NCBI GenBank assembly: GCA_023055425.1 | Contig: JALGPY010000010.1 | Location: 47,797,863-47,861,862 of the forward strand | DNA from: Linanthus parryae | Taxonomy: Eukaryota > Streptophyta > Magnoliopsida > Ericales > Polemoniaceae | Length of the DNA stretch: 64,000 nt | Direction of reading: 5' to 3' | In this document: positions 48,631 through 58,929 of the stretch, piece by piece | Numbering within the stretch: position 1 is the first letter of the stretch | How the letters are laid out: every line of letters starts with the position of its first letter | Made by a program: the position numbers and the translations under genes | The notes under the pieces: generated by a model | Told to the model about the DNA's origin: nothing | Database searches by the model: none | Seen by the model: the letters and a program-made list of their open reading frames with translations, nothing else

Positions 48631-49968
48631 ATCTTAATGCGGAAAATATCATTATATTTTCTAGTGGGCCAAGATCCATCTTTCATCTCCTTATGAGCTT
48701 GCTTTGGCAAGTCACCCATAATTTGACTACTTTAGGTAGGAACAATTCCAATTGCATCCCATATGCAACTCTTGGTTCAATCGGGCAAATAACTCCTTAT
48801 TTATCCATCTATATGGATAATCCCAATTGATTGCCTCTAGGTTTCTTAATCAAATTAATAGCCTAGTTGTGTTCAACCTCTTATCTAAACAATTGCACAT
48901 TGTTACGTGCCATCGCATTCCATCATTATGAACCAAGTCGCCATGCTTTGGCACGCACGAACTTGATAAATAATGATGATAATGAGTGTTTAAATAACGA
49001 GAAGGCAAGAACACAATATTTGAATTTTGAGGGATTTTAAATTCAATCCTTAATTGTTTTGTAGATCAATATCAACTAATCTATCTATTTGAGTTTGGGC
49101 ACAACTCCAAATAATAGATCCGGGTTGTCTAATTATCTTATTATCCTAATTGCATGCATCATCCATACACCAACCATACAAATAATAAGACAATAAAATA
49201 AACAACCACAAAACAGAAATTAAACGTGATGTGGATATGGCCTTTTCTAGACTAAGATAATTCCAAGCCAATGGAATTATCTATGAACACTAAAGCAAAC
49301 ACATCTCCATGCGTCTTGGTCTTTTGGTCCATCCTTCATAGTCTTGTGGAATGCTCCATGCTCCATGCTCCATCTTTTGTGGCTTCTTTGGCTTTGGGCT
49401 TCTTTTCTCCAATCTTGGCTAACAATCTACTTTATCTAGCACTAGCTAACTTCTATACTAAATAAAATAAATCTCACAAGTTGAGAAAAAAATGGCACGC
49501 AGGCCATAAAACCCTAATTAATTATTACAATTAATTGATCGGCTCGCAGGCCGTAAAACCAAACCACAAAATTAAACATCCACATCAAATTACATCCTAA
49601 GGCCATATCCAATCACCATGCGATTTGCACATAAACAGTTTAAATCCAATTTTAACGCGCTTGGTCAATTTTAATTGATTTTAGGATTTCTAGGGTTAAA
49701 AGGGTCCATGGGCCCAACAATCAAATTGCCCGGGCCTAATAAAGTGAACCATAAGGCCCTAGGTCCGGCCCGGCCCAAAACCCACAAGGCTAGGGCCGCG
49801 GGTTAGGGCCGCCCGGCCCCTAGGGCGGCCAATATTGGGCGGCAAGCAAGGGGGGCGGTCCCTAGGGGGGGCGAACCTCCTTGAGGGAGTTGTTTCCAAA
49901 ACAACTCCCTTGCTTGGTGCCCAAGTTTGGTTGTTTCCTTGTTTTGGAAGAACTCCTTCTTCCCCAAG
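48631..49968 (-). repeat. CopD leader, second (LTR-proximal) copy, CopC type
   Basis: Starts again at ATCTTAATGCGG and repeats the leader with about a 1338-bp period, but in the CopC form (TTGTTACGTGCC). Hairpin at 49885-49909. Reaches the shared CTTCTTCCCCAAGG near 49968 and continues to the PBS. Confidence 0.88.
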
Positions 49969-50175
49969 GATGCCCAAACCCAAGATCTAATATCCTAAAA
50001 TTTCACAAACTCACCAATTCATGCATCGAGTACAAAAATTGGATCTTGTTATGATTAATTATTGACAAATTGCATCCCATGCTTGATTTGTCTTGTTTTA
50101 CGCGATAAACAATCAAATTAAGGTGTAAAACAACTAAAACGTAACACATAAACCACGTTTATGCTCTACGACCTG

Positions 50176-50189
50176 TGGCTCTGATACCA
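50176..50189 (-). other. CopD primer-binding site (initiator tRNA-Met)
   Basis: Reversed PBS TGGCTCTGATACCA, one base from the 5' LTR at 50191. Confidence 0.9.
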
Positions 50190-50190
50190 C

Positions 50191-51617
50191 TGTAGCGTTT
50201 TGATTCATGGATCGCACAACGGAAGCATAATCAAACATAAAACCATGCAAAACCCTCCAAGGATCACAAGTCAAGAGACATAACGATGGTAAAGGTTAGA
50301 AATCATAAACACACCTTTGGGTTCTCCTTGATGACTTCAAACGCGAATTATGTCACGTTCTCTATAGTTGATCCACGCCTAGAGTTGATCCTAGATCTCC
50401 CAACTCCTTTGGTGCTAGCCCGGAAGAGGAAGAGGAAGAAGAAATCACGCAAAACGAGACCCAAAGGAGGGTCTCGGCCTCCTTTGGCCGACGGGGACGG
50501 GGCGGCGGCAAGGGGGCCGGTTCGGGCCTCCTTGTTGCTTGCTCTCTCTCCTTTGTTCTCTCCCACTCTTGTTATGCTCACTTAATGAGCATAAGTTGTG
50601 TGGGAAGGAAGGAAGGTCCTTTATATAGTCCAAACAACTCCTTGTTAACTACCTAAAGGACTTATTCTAGTCCAACTAGAATTCAATTTAGTCCCTTCCT
50701 TGCAAATTAGTCCCTACTAAGTTTGCAAGGGTTTGCAAAGTGATCCTTCTAATTAATTAATCCAATTAATTAATTCCCAAATCTAGTTCAACTCTATATA
50801 GCGTGTGACCCCATAGGTTCTATCTAGTTGGTAGCAACTATTTGCTAATATGGAGCGGTCTCTAGCAAAACATCCATTCTAGCCAACAAATAGAATAGTC
50901 ATCTTGACAACCTTTGTACAAGTAATTGTCTCATCCCTTTGTGTCTATATCCGGATTGGACACGAGACATACAAGTCACACTCGTATATCCAATCCATAG
51001 TTTCTCGATCCATGGGAATAGCCTTATTCGTGAAAATAACATCAATATCCCATATTGATTTATTTGAGTCTGGCCAGACATTCTATAAGCACTATCCCTT
51101 GAGTGGCCTAGGTTCTCCCGTTATGTGGGAGGGACAAATCCTCTCTATGTCCACTACGATCTCTAAGCTTGCTTCTCATTGTATCCAGTACACGCCTTTA
51201 TAACTACCCAGTTACGGTGTAGCGTTTAACGCTACCAAGATCACAATAATCCACAACTAGAATATCTAGTGACTTCAAGTCTAAGGATGACAATACCATT
51301 GCACCGCGAGAAGCGCTTGTGACTCAACATAAAGTGTATGTAGCCTTCTCGGAGATGGGTCAATCCAGTGCAACATTCCGTAATGCACACCTATGTGTTG
51401 GATCGTGATATCTCCATATCAATCCAACCCCATACTAGTCTATAGATGATTGTCCCATTTAATCATTATACTTGACTATGGATATTTAAGATAAACAACA
51501 CAATTGTAAATCTAAGGACTTCATTATATTAAATATCCAATAAATAATAAATGAATTTTTCTAGCCATATACAAATTCATACTAAACTAGATTGCCTCTA
51601 GGACATCTATTCCAACA
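50191..51617 (-). repeat. CopD 5' LTR
   Basis: 1427 bp, TGTAGCGTTTTGATTC to TTCCAACA; reversed TATA box at 50620-50627. Shows the intact LarA target (TTGACAACCTTTG near 50905). Followed by TATCA. Confidence 0.92.
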
Positions 51618-51622
51618 TATCA

Positions 51623-54280
51623 AACCCTATTTCACCCGAGCGTTAAGGGAGCCCATTCGTCAACCCCGCTCACAACATTAGCTAAAAGGCCTTAAGTGTC
51701 GACACCCCTATACAGTAGTGACCCTTACAAGTATAAGTATCACTCTATAGCTCTATAAACCCCTTGGCCTCAATATCTTGATACATTTTGGCTCATCGGG
51801 GGCGGATTTGTGAACATTAACGTTCTATCCAATAATAAGAAGCATTGCTTCAATGGTCTTAGCCATAAGAAAATGGAGGATCGCTGCCTCCCATTAATAA
51901 CAGTACTCTGTACATCGTCCTAATTCTATTAGAGGTACTTTATATCTTCTCTTTCACATAACCAGAATCAGAATATCAACATTTCACAAGTAATTTCCGA
52001 GAGTTCTCAAAGAAGATGCATAAAATAGCTTAACAACATTCGAGTGGAAAACATGCATTCTCATACTTTTTCATATAACAATCATTCATTTGAAACATCA
52101 AACACATACGCACATTTTGATATGAAAAGTTCTTACATATGTACTTACCACTGAGATGAAGAACAATTAAAAGCAAGAAACTAAGCCTAGCACTCCGACG
52201 ACAACCGCTCTCTCCTACGAGGTCGATGTCTACAATCTCACGTATGACGTACTCGTTATAACCAATTTACACATGCATAATAAAAATGAAAACCTACATG
52301 TCACATAGTCCTAAATGTCACTAATGAACATATAATGATGTTTAATTATCAAAATAAGTCCACAAAACACCTGGAAGTTCAAAAACTCAAGTTTTCTAAA
52401 AAATGTGAAACTACAATTCTGGACAGAATTGTAGCTCTGCCTTTGGAGCGATATTTACCATATCAAATCATCTCCTAAAATTTTGAAATTAATTTATGAT
52501 GAACCTACATGTGTCAACTTTCCGAAACGCCAAGAAAATAATGCATAGCTATTATAAAACTCAAGTTACAAAACTAACAAGCACTGATATGTAGAGACAA
52601 GTTTGGCAGAAAGTTTCAACTTGGAAGACCAATTACTACTACATGGAGAATAAGAAAAATGCCCATATTCTACAGAATGAATCCCTTGTGTGTCTATTTT
52701 CATCAAAAGAATGATTGGGTGTCATATGTTTCTGAAAATGAGATGTTTAACAAAAATAGCAAAACTTGTCCAAAAACAGAGTTTCGGAAAACATGCAACT
52801 TAAAATGACCATATCTCCCTAACCATAAAGGCTATGGAGTTAAATTTTCTTTCAAAATGACCCTCTTTGAGTCTAGTTTCTGAATATGAGTGATTTAAAA
52901 ATTACACAGAGACAAAATTTATAGATAATATACGTTTTTCATAAACTGGTCAGATTGCATGAACATGCAGTTGTTTCAAAAATCAACAAGAGTGGTTCTA
53001 ATGATACATGCAACTTATAAAGACTTGATTTTCACCCAAATAACATTATTTTAAGCATTAATTAAGAATTTTACATGCTCTTGACACAAATGTTCAAAAT
53101 TTTCTTGACATGCAAGTGGAACTACCAAGATTTTTACAAAGTGCATGTGGGTTTTAGTGTGAGTTTCATGAAATAGTCTAAATTTTGGAGTCAATCACAT
53201 GATCTAACCATGGAAATGAAGAATCAAGCATGGAGATGAAGAAAACTAAGATGAAATTTCATCAATCAAAGCAAAAGATGGACATGCATGAATGAATTCA
53301 AGATTAGAAGAAAAGTTTACCCAAAGATTCAAGAAATGGTGGAGGAAAAGAGTGAAATTGACCTTCAATCCTTGAGATGTTTTTCATGTTTTGGAGGCTT
53401 GAAAATGAAGATTTGATGGTGTTTTGTGAAGGTCAACACCCAAAAACGGGAATGGAGATATTGAGAGAGAGAAGAAAGCATGTATGGGTGTTCTTGAGGA
53501 GAAAGTCATATGAATAATTGAGGGAGAAAGAGATAGGAAGTCGTGGTGATGAATGGGATGAGTGATTGTGAGTTGGTGTAAGTATAAGAGTGTGTACATG
53601 TGTAGATTTTCATAAGTAGTGTTATTTTAATAGGAGTAGAAATAACAATGAATTATTTTATTGGTATTGACCAAAGTGATGGAGGGAGTAGTTGGTTGTA
53701 ATTAGAACAAAATTAGAGGAGTTGTGGATGGGGCTAAAGAATTGATAGCCAAAAATTAAGGGGTAAAAGAAATGAAATTAAAAAGTCTCCCAACACCATA
53801 GTTGGGGTAGGAGTTGGATTACCAAGATATTGAGGGTTGACATGCAAATACAAGAAATTTAAGATAACTACAAAATTCCATATGCAAGAGGGGTATAAAT
53901 GAGAAGTGCGAAAAATTGAGGGGTGAAAATATAATTTCTAATTAATAGCTAACCCATAAAAGTCAATTTTCATAAATTACAAAACTGCCAAATAATTTCA
54001 AAATTCACTTTGTTAGTAAATGTCAAAATCCATTTTTTTTTTAAAAAAATACAAGTATCTCCCAAGTATATAAAATGAGTTTCGTATCGTATTGTCCAAG
54101 TTTTCAAAAACTACAAAATAACCTCAAAATGAAATTCTATATAATCATATGTGTCGAATGACACCCCTATACTTTAAAACTAAGAAGAAGTCAAGAAAAA
54201 GTTTGAAATATAAATTTCTCAAAATTTTCAAATAATTTTCCGAAATGATATAAACCTTAACTTAAATATGGGGTGTTACA
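51623..54280 (-). repeat. GypB 5' LTR, segment after CopD
   Basis: Resumes at AACCCTATTTCACCCGAGCG and ends GGGTGTTACA at 54280, followed by GGAGA. Compared with the left copy it lacks about 40 bp near 53385 and differs near 53905. Confidence 0.88.
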
Positions 54281-54900
54281 GGAGAAATGCACGAGAGACT
54301 CTGTTAGCTAGACCCAATTTCAACTGGGAAGCTCTTCAAGCCGCTCTCAGAGCTCGATTCTACCCACACCATGTGAAGAAAAGCAATGAGCAGGATTTCC
54401 AGAACTTACAGCAAGGAAATGACTATGTAACCAAGTACTTCCGAAAATTTACCGCATTGACGCGATTTGTGGGAAATGGTGCTCGATGAAGACTCCAAAG
54501 TTTCTAGATTCATCGGTGGACTGAATGAAAGGCTACAGGAGTCTCTACTAAGCAGAACTTACTCGACTCTCCACGAAGCTTACGACAGAGCTACTAACAT
54601 CTGGCGAGTCCGTGTCTCCCAAGATGAAAAACGCAAGAAACGCAAGCTCGAGAGGCAAGAGGAAGCAAGAAAAAAATTTCAAGGGGAAATAAGAGGTTCA
54701 AGCCTAACAATGGAGGTGGTAACCAAGGACAGTATCGAGGCAACCAGCGGAACCTGGGAACTCAGCAAATTCGCCGCTATTTCTGCAAGAAGTGCCCACG
54801 GAACCACCCTGGAACAGATTGTGAAGGAAACGTAGTAACTTGCAACAACTAAGGCAAGAGGGGAAACCGAGCCTACGAATGTCGATCATAACCGATCGGA
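54281..54900 (+). pseudogene. GypA gag, C-terminal fragment
   Basis: Continues the Gag domain cut at 25493: ARETLLARPNFNWEALQAAL, then FQNLQQGNDYVTKYFRKFTAL. A frameshift lies near 54475, followed by FIGGLNERLQESLLS and a basic region. A zinc-knuckle-like CKKCPRNHPGTDC lies near 54785-54830; a second knuckle near 54840-54890 has a TAA in place of a Cys codon. Nucleocapsid function is lost. Confidence 0.82.
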
Positions 54901-55020
54901 AACCAGCAAGTAAACCAAGGTGTAAACTTTGGAAGGCCACAACAGAACAACTACCAGGGAAATCGCCCGTAGAATGGGAACAATTTTGGGCGTAACCAGC
55001 AGTTCGGGAATCAGCAGAAT

Positions 55021-55494
55021 GTGAACCGCAACAACCATAACAATGGAGGAAATGGTTATGGAAGGAAGCAAAATTACAACCCAGGACAAAACGGAGCTAA
55101 ACCCAGGACTGGGAACAACAATGCTGGATACAGGCTGAATGTCAACAATGAAGATGGTGCAGCAGGAGGAGCGGGAGCTCGGAATAGAAATGTGGGAAGG
55201 ATCGCGGTGCTTACAAGGACTGAAGCAGAAGCTGCTCATGGAGTTGTCACTGGTACATTCCTAGTCCTTGAGCAACCAGCTTTCGTATTGTTTGATTCAG
55301 GTGCATCTTATTCCTTTATATCGTCTTCATTTGTTAAGAAATTGGGCTTGCTTAAGTCATCTAGTATATCCATTCCTGTAGCGACCCCTACTGGCATTAT
55401 AACTCTTTGTGATACTGTGTTCGGAGGAGTAGAGCTAAAAATGTTGACCAGTACTTTATCCGCCAACCTAATCCAGTTTGACCTAGGGGGATAG
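55021..55494 (+). pseudogene. GypA protease region
   Basis: Asn/Gly-rich linker, then GTFLVLEQPAFVLFDSGASYSF with the aspartic-protease DSGA motif (Asp codon at 55294). Open for 157 codons, then the frame shifts near 55490 before LVVIDCHY-type sequence. Confidence 0.82.
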
Positions 55495-55729
55495 ATGTGA
55501 TCCTTGGTATGGACTGGCTAGGGAAGTACCGCGCAGTTATTGACTGCCATTATCAAATTGGTTAGATTCAAGGGACCCAAAGGAGAAAGGATCACTTACT
55601 GTGGTGTCACTACAGAACCTCGCATTAGACTAGTGTCAGCATTGACCATAGTCAACCAAGTGAAGAAGGGAAACTGGGCATACGTGTGCTATGTATAAGA
55701 CGTATCTAAGAAGGAAGCTGTGTTGGAAG

Positions 55730-57132
55730 AGATACCAGTGGTGAAAGAGTTCCCTGATGTGTTTCCGGATAAGATACCCGAAATGCCACCTCAAAGAGAA
55801 GTGGAGTTTACTATAGACTTAACACCGTGAATCGCACCTATCTCAAAGGCGTTGTATCGAATGGCACCCACAAAATTGAAAGAATTAAAGGAACAGTTGA
55901 AGGAACTTCTGCAGAAGGGCTACATACGACCAAATGTGTCACCTTGGGGAGCACCAGTGTTGTTCGTAAAGAAGAAAGACGGGAGTTTAAGGCTATGCAT
56001 TGACTACCGGGAGTTGAACAGTGCAACCATCAAGAACAAATACCTTCTACACCGGATTGACGACTTGTTTGATCAGCTGCAAGGGGCTAGCGTCTTCTCG
56101 AAGATCGACCTGAGGTCCGGATATCATCAACTTCGCGTGGCCGAGTGGGATATTCCAAAGAAGGCTTTTAGCACAAGGTATGGCCATTACGAATTCACAG
56201 TGATGCCATTTGGTTTAACCAACGCCCCTGCTGTCTTCATGGATTTAATGAATCGAGTGATGAAGCCATTCCTGGATCAGTTCGTAGTTGTCTTTATTGA
56301 TGACATCCTGGTGTACTCGAAGAGCGAAGAGGATCATGAGGAACATCTCTGAGAAGTATTGCAGACTTTGAGGCAGGATCGATCATATGCTAAGCTGTCG
56401 AAATGCGAATTTAGGTTGGAATGTGTGCCATTTCTAGGCCACATCATCTCCAAGGAAGGAATAGTTGTGGACCCAGCGAAGATCTAAGCAGTTAAATATT
56501 GGCCTACACCGAAGAACGTGTCAAAAACCAGGAGTTTCCTTGGCTTAGCAGGATACTACAAACGGTTTGTGAAGGATTTCTCCAATATTTCCAGACCACT
56601 GACTACCCTGACGAAGAAGGTAGAGAAGTATCACTAGGACGATAGTTGTGAAGAGGCGTTCCAAGCTCTGAAGGAGAAGTTGACTACAGCACCAGTCTTA
56701 GCCTTACCGAATGACTCTGGTGAGTTCGAAGTATACATCGATGTATCGAAAAAGGGCCTAGGATGTGTGCTTAGGCAAGAAAAAAGAGTTGATTCCTACG
56801 CCTCAAGGCATCTAAAACCTCATGAGGAGAATTATGCCACACATGATTGAGAGCTGGCAGCGGTGGTATTTGCGCTAAAGATATGGAGGCATCTTCTGTA
56901 CGGTGCAGTTTGCAAGCTCTACAAGGATCATCGCAGCTTGAAGTACATCTTCACACAGAAGGAGCTGAACAACAGACAACGAAGATGGCTAGAAATTATC
57001 AAGGATTATGATCTACGCATCCAGTACCACGAGGGAAAGGCAAATGTAGTCGCAGGCGCGTTGAGCTGTAAGTTGAGCCACGGAGTGAATGCTATGATAG
57101 TCCTGTCGGATTGGCTATGCCATGAGTTATGA
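55730..57132 (+). pseudogene. GypA reverse transcriptase and RNase H
   Basis: RT is recognisable from [16 protein letters not shown] (about 55745) through [32 protein letters not shown] and the FIDD active site (near 56300). A TGA at about 56350 in place of CGA ends the longest ORF; further stops fall near 56485, 56637 and 56848. RNase [16 protein letters not shown] (56730), YKDHRSLKY, then NVVAGALS, where the family usually has an Asp. Chromovirus-type but inactive. Confidence 0.85.
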
Positions 57133-58235
57133 AGCTTGAAATTGAAGTGGTGGATCCAAGAACGGTGCAGAAATTTCTTGGGAGTATGAAAGTCGTACGA
57201 TGTATTCGAATAAATAAGGAGCAATCAAGCCAGAGATGTGAAGCTCGAAAGAATCAAGAAGAAGATTGCAGCAAGAGAGGCCAAGGAAATTCAGATTCAT
57301 GAAGATTGGAGTATCCGCTAAAAAGGGAGATGGTGCATACCACAGAGGTGTGCGGAAACCAAGGAGAAATTGATGCGGGAGGCGCACAATACGCCATACT
57401 CAGTCCATCATGGAGGTGATAAGCTGTACAAAGACTTGAAGAAGACATTCTGGTGGCCCAACATGAAAAAGGAAGCAAACTCGCGGCTAGGTGTTTGACA
57501 TGTCAGAAGGTGAAGTTTGAGAATAAGCGGATGGGAGGTTTACTCCAAACATTGGATGTTCCATTTTGGAATTGGGACTCCATTTCGATGGACTTTGTGA
57601 AAGCCTTGCCAACGTCAAAGAACGGCTCAATCAGATATGGGTGATTGTGGACAGATTGACCAAGACGGCGAAATTCATTCCGATGAAGGAGACATGGAAC
57701 ATGGAGCAAAGGGCGGATGCATACATAAAAAATATAGTAAGATATCATGGGGTTCCAAGTTCAATAATCTCGGACAGGGACCCTAACTTTCTCTCTCACT
57801 TCTGGAGAGCACTTCAGGAAGCGTTAGGAACGCAACTGAAGTTCAGTACTGCTTTTCACCCAGCCACGGATGGACAGACAGAAAGGAGAATTCAGATGTT
57901 AAAAGACGTGTTGAGGGCATGCGTTATGGATTTCCAAGGCTCGTGGGGCGATAAACTGTCGTTAGTAGAATTCTCCTACAACAACAGTTATCACTCCAAC
58001 ATTATGATGACACCGTACGAAGCTTTGTATGGAAGGAAGTTTCGTTCCCCACTGTGTTGGAGCGACATCAGTGAGACGGTTGTAATTGGACCACAAATGA
58101 TTGAGGAAATGACGGACCAAGTACAGCTCATCCAACAAATAATGAAAGCAGCTCAGGATAGAGAAAAATCATATGCGGATCAAAAAAGAAGGACATTGGA
58201 GTTCCAAGTGGGAGAAAAGCCTACTGGGGGGTAAC
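57133..58235 (+). pseudogene. GypA integrase
   Basis: N-terminal HHCC zinc motif: VHHGGDKLYKDLKKTFWWPN (about 57410), then CLTCQKVK (about 57495), with a frameshift between. Core in 57566-58234: SMDFVKALP, VDRLTKTAKFIP, SDRDPNF and DGQTERR, so the D-D-E triad is readable across frames. The frame is lost again near 58235. Confidence 0.85.
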
Positions 58236-58245
58236 CAGGTTCAAC

Positions 58246-58617
58246 ATGAACGGGGAATTGAGCCCTAAGTTTATCGGGCCATACGATATCTTGGATAGAA
58301 TTGGAAAAGTTGCGTATCGTCTGGATCTACCAGCGAATTTGGTGCGAGTACACAACGTCTTTCACGTATCCCAGCTGCGGAAGTATGTACCAGACCCATC
58401 ACATGTATTGGATCTAGAACCAGTTGATTCTGATCCGTCTCTGACTTACGAAGAGCATCCCGTCAAAATATTGGATACAAAGATAAGGGACACACGTACT
58501 AAGAGCGTCAAGCTGGTAAAATTCCTTTGGACCAACCACCAGACTAAAGAAGCAAGCTGGGAATCTGAAGAGGAAATGAGAAAGAAGTATCCACATTTGT
58601 TTGTTGAGGTAAATTGA
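58246..58617 (+). pseudogene. GypA integrase C-terminus with chromodomain
   Basis: GPY/F-like ELSPKFIGPYDILDRIGKVA, then VHNVFHVSQLRKYVPD and a chromodomain (residues about 65-122: YEEHPVKILDTK, LVKFLWTNH, EASWESEEEM, YPHLF), ending TGA at 58617. Chromodomains of plant chromoviruses are thought to direct integration to heterochromatin. This segment is open but detached from an intact pol. Confidence 0.87.
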
Positions 58618-58893
58618 GTTCCGTAGAAGTCACTCTCTAAGGGGGAGAGGATGCAACCCTTCGTTTATTGTCGTTACGTTTTGCCCTTTTGTTGTTACTG
58701 TTACATTCTAGTACCCTTACACCATGCTTAGCCTTGACCCTTAGTAATTGTTGAACTGTTGAAACTGTGACCTACTTGGTATCGTGTGTACATATATAGT
58801 ATTGCGTTACTTGCTATTACTTGCTTGTATGAAAGTACTTGTTCGGATGTGAGTTAGCTACTCATAGGTATTGCGTTTATTTTCCGATTTTTT
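58618..58893 (+). other. GypA 3' untranslated interior
   Basis: Non-coding spacer between integrase stop and the PPT hairpin. An AAGGGGGAGAGGATG tract at about 58638-58652 resembles a polypurine tract but is not next to an LTR. Confidence 0.5.
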
Positions 58894-58929
58894 GCTTCCA
58901 GGACGAAGCTCTCTTTAAGGGGGAAATGA
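58894..58929 (+). other. GypA hairpin and polypurine tract
   Basis: GCTTC-CAGGAC-GAAGC (58894-58909), TCTCTTT, then AAGGGGGAAATGA (58917-58929) before the LTR start TGTGATACCCCG at 58930. The exact LTR start could be 2-3 bases either way. Confidence 0.65.

Larger units (their letters stand above)
30753..51617 (-). mobile_element. CopD: mosaic Ty1/copia element with duplicated leader, inserted in the GypB 5' LTR
   Basis: Target duplications TATCA at 30748-30752 and 51618-51622. LTRs: 30753-31475 plus 42497-43206 (about 1433 bp, interrupted by LarA) and 50191-51617 (1427 bp), about 1.5-2 percent different by eye. The interior 43207-50190 is about 1.33 kb longer than in CopA or CopC because the leader is present twice. 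LTRs and outer leader copy follow CopC (GCGATCC end, short CACGTAACAATG form); inner leader copy and most of gag-pol follow CopA, including four shared lesions. Confidence 0.92.
25494..54280 (-). mobile_element. GypB: non-autonomous gypsy-type element with very large LTRs, inserted in GypA gag
   Basis: Target duplications GGAGA at 25489-25493 and 54281-54285 are perfect. The LTRs are 25494-28872 (3379 bp) and 30021-30752 plus 51623-54280 (about 3390 bp, interrupted by CopD). Read on the - strand the LTR opens TGTAACACCCC, common in plant gypsy elements. The interior (28873-30020) is only about 1.15 kb, with an initiator-Met PBS and polypurine tract but no coding capacity. Its hairpin-tract module and post-PBS leader resemble GypA, suggesting it depends on a chromovirus for its enzymes (inference). 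Confidence 0.9.

Noticed and set aside
58638..58652. AAGGGGGAGAGGATG as the GypA polypurine tract
   Set aside because: It is about 280 bp from the LTR; the tract at 58917-58929 abuts it. It could be a duplicate tract as in LarA, but no good hairpin precedes it.
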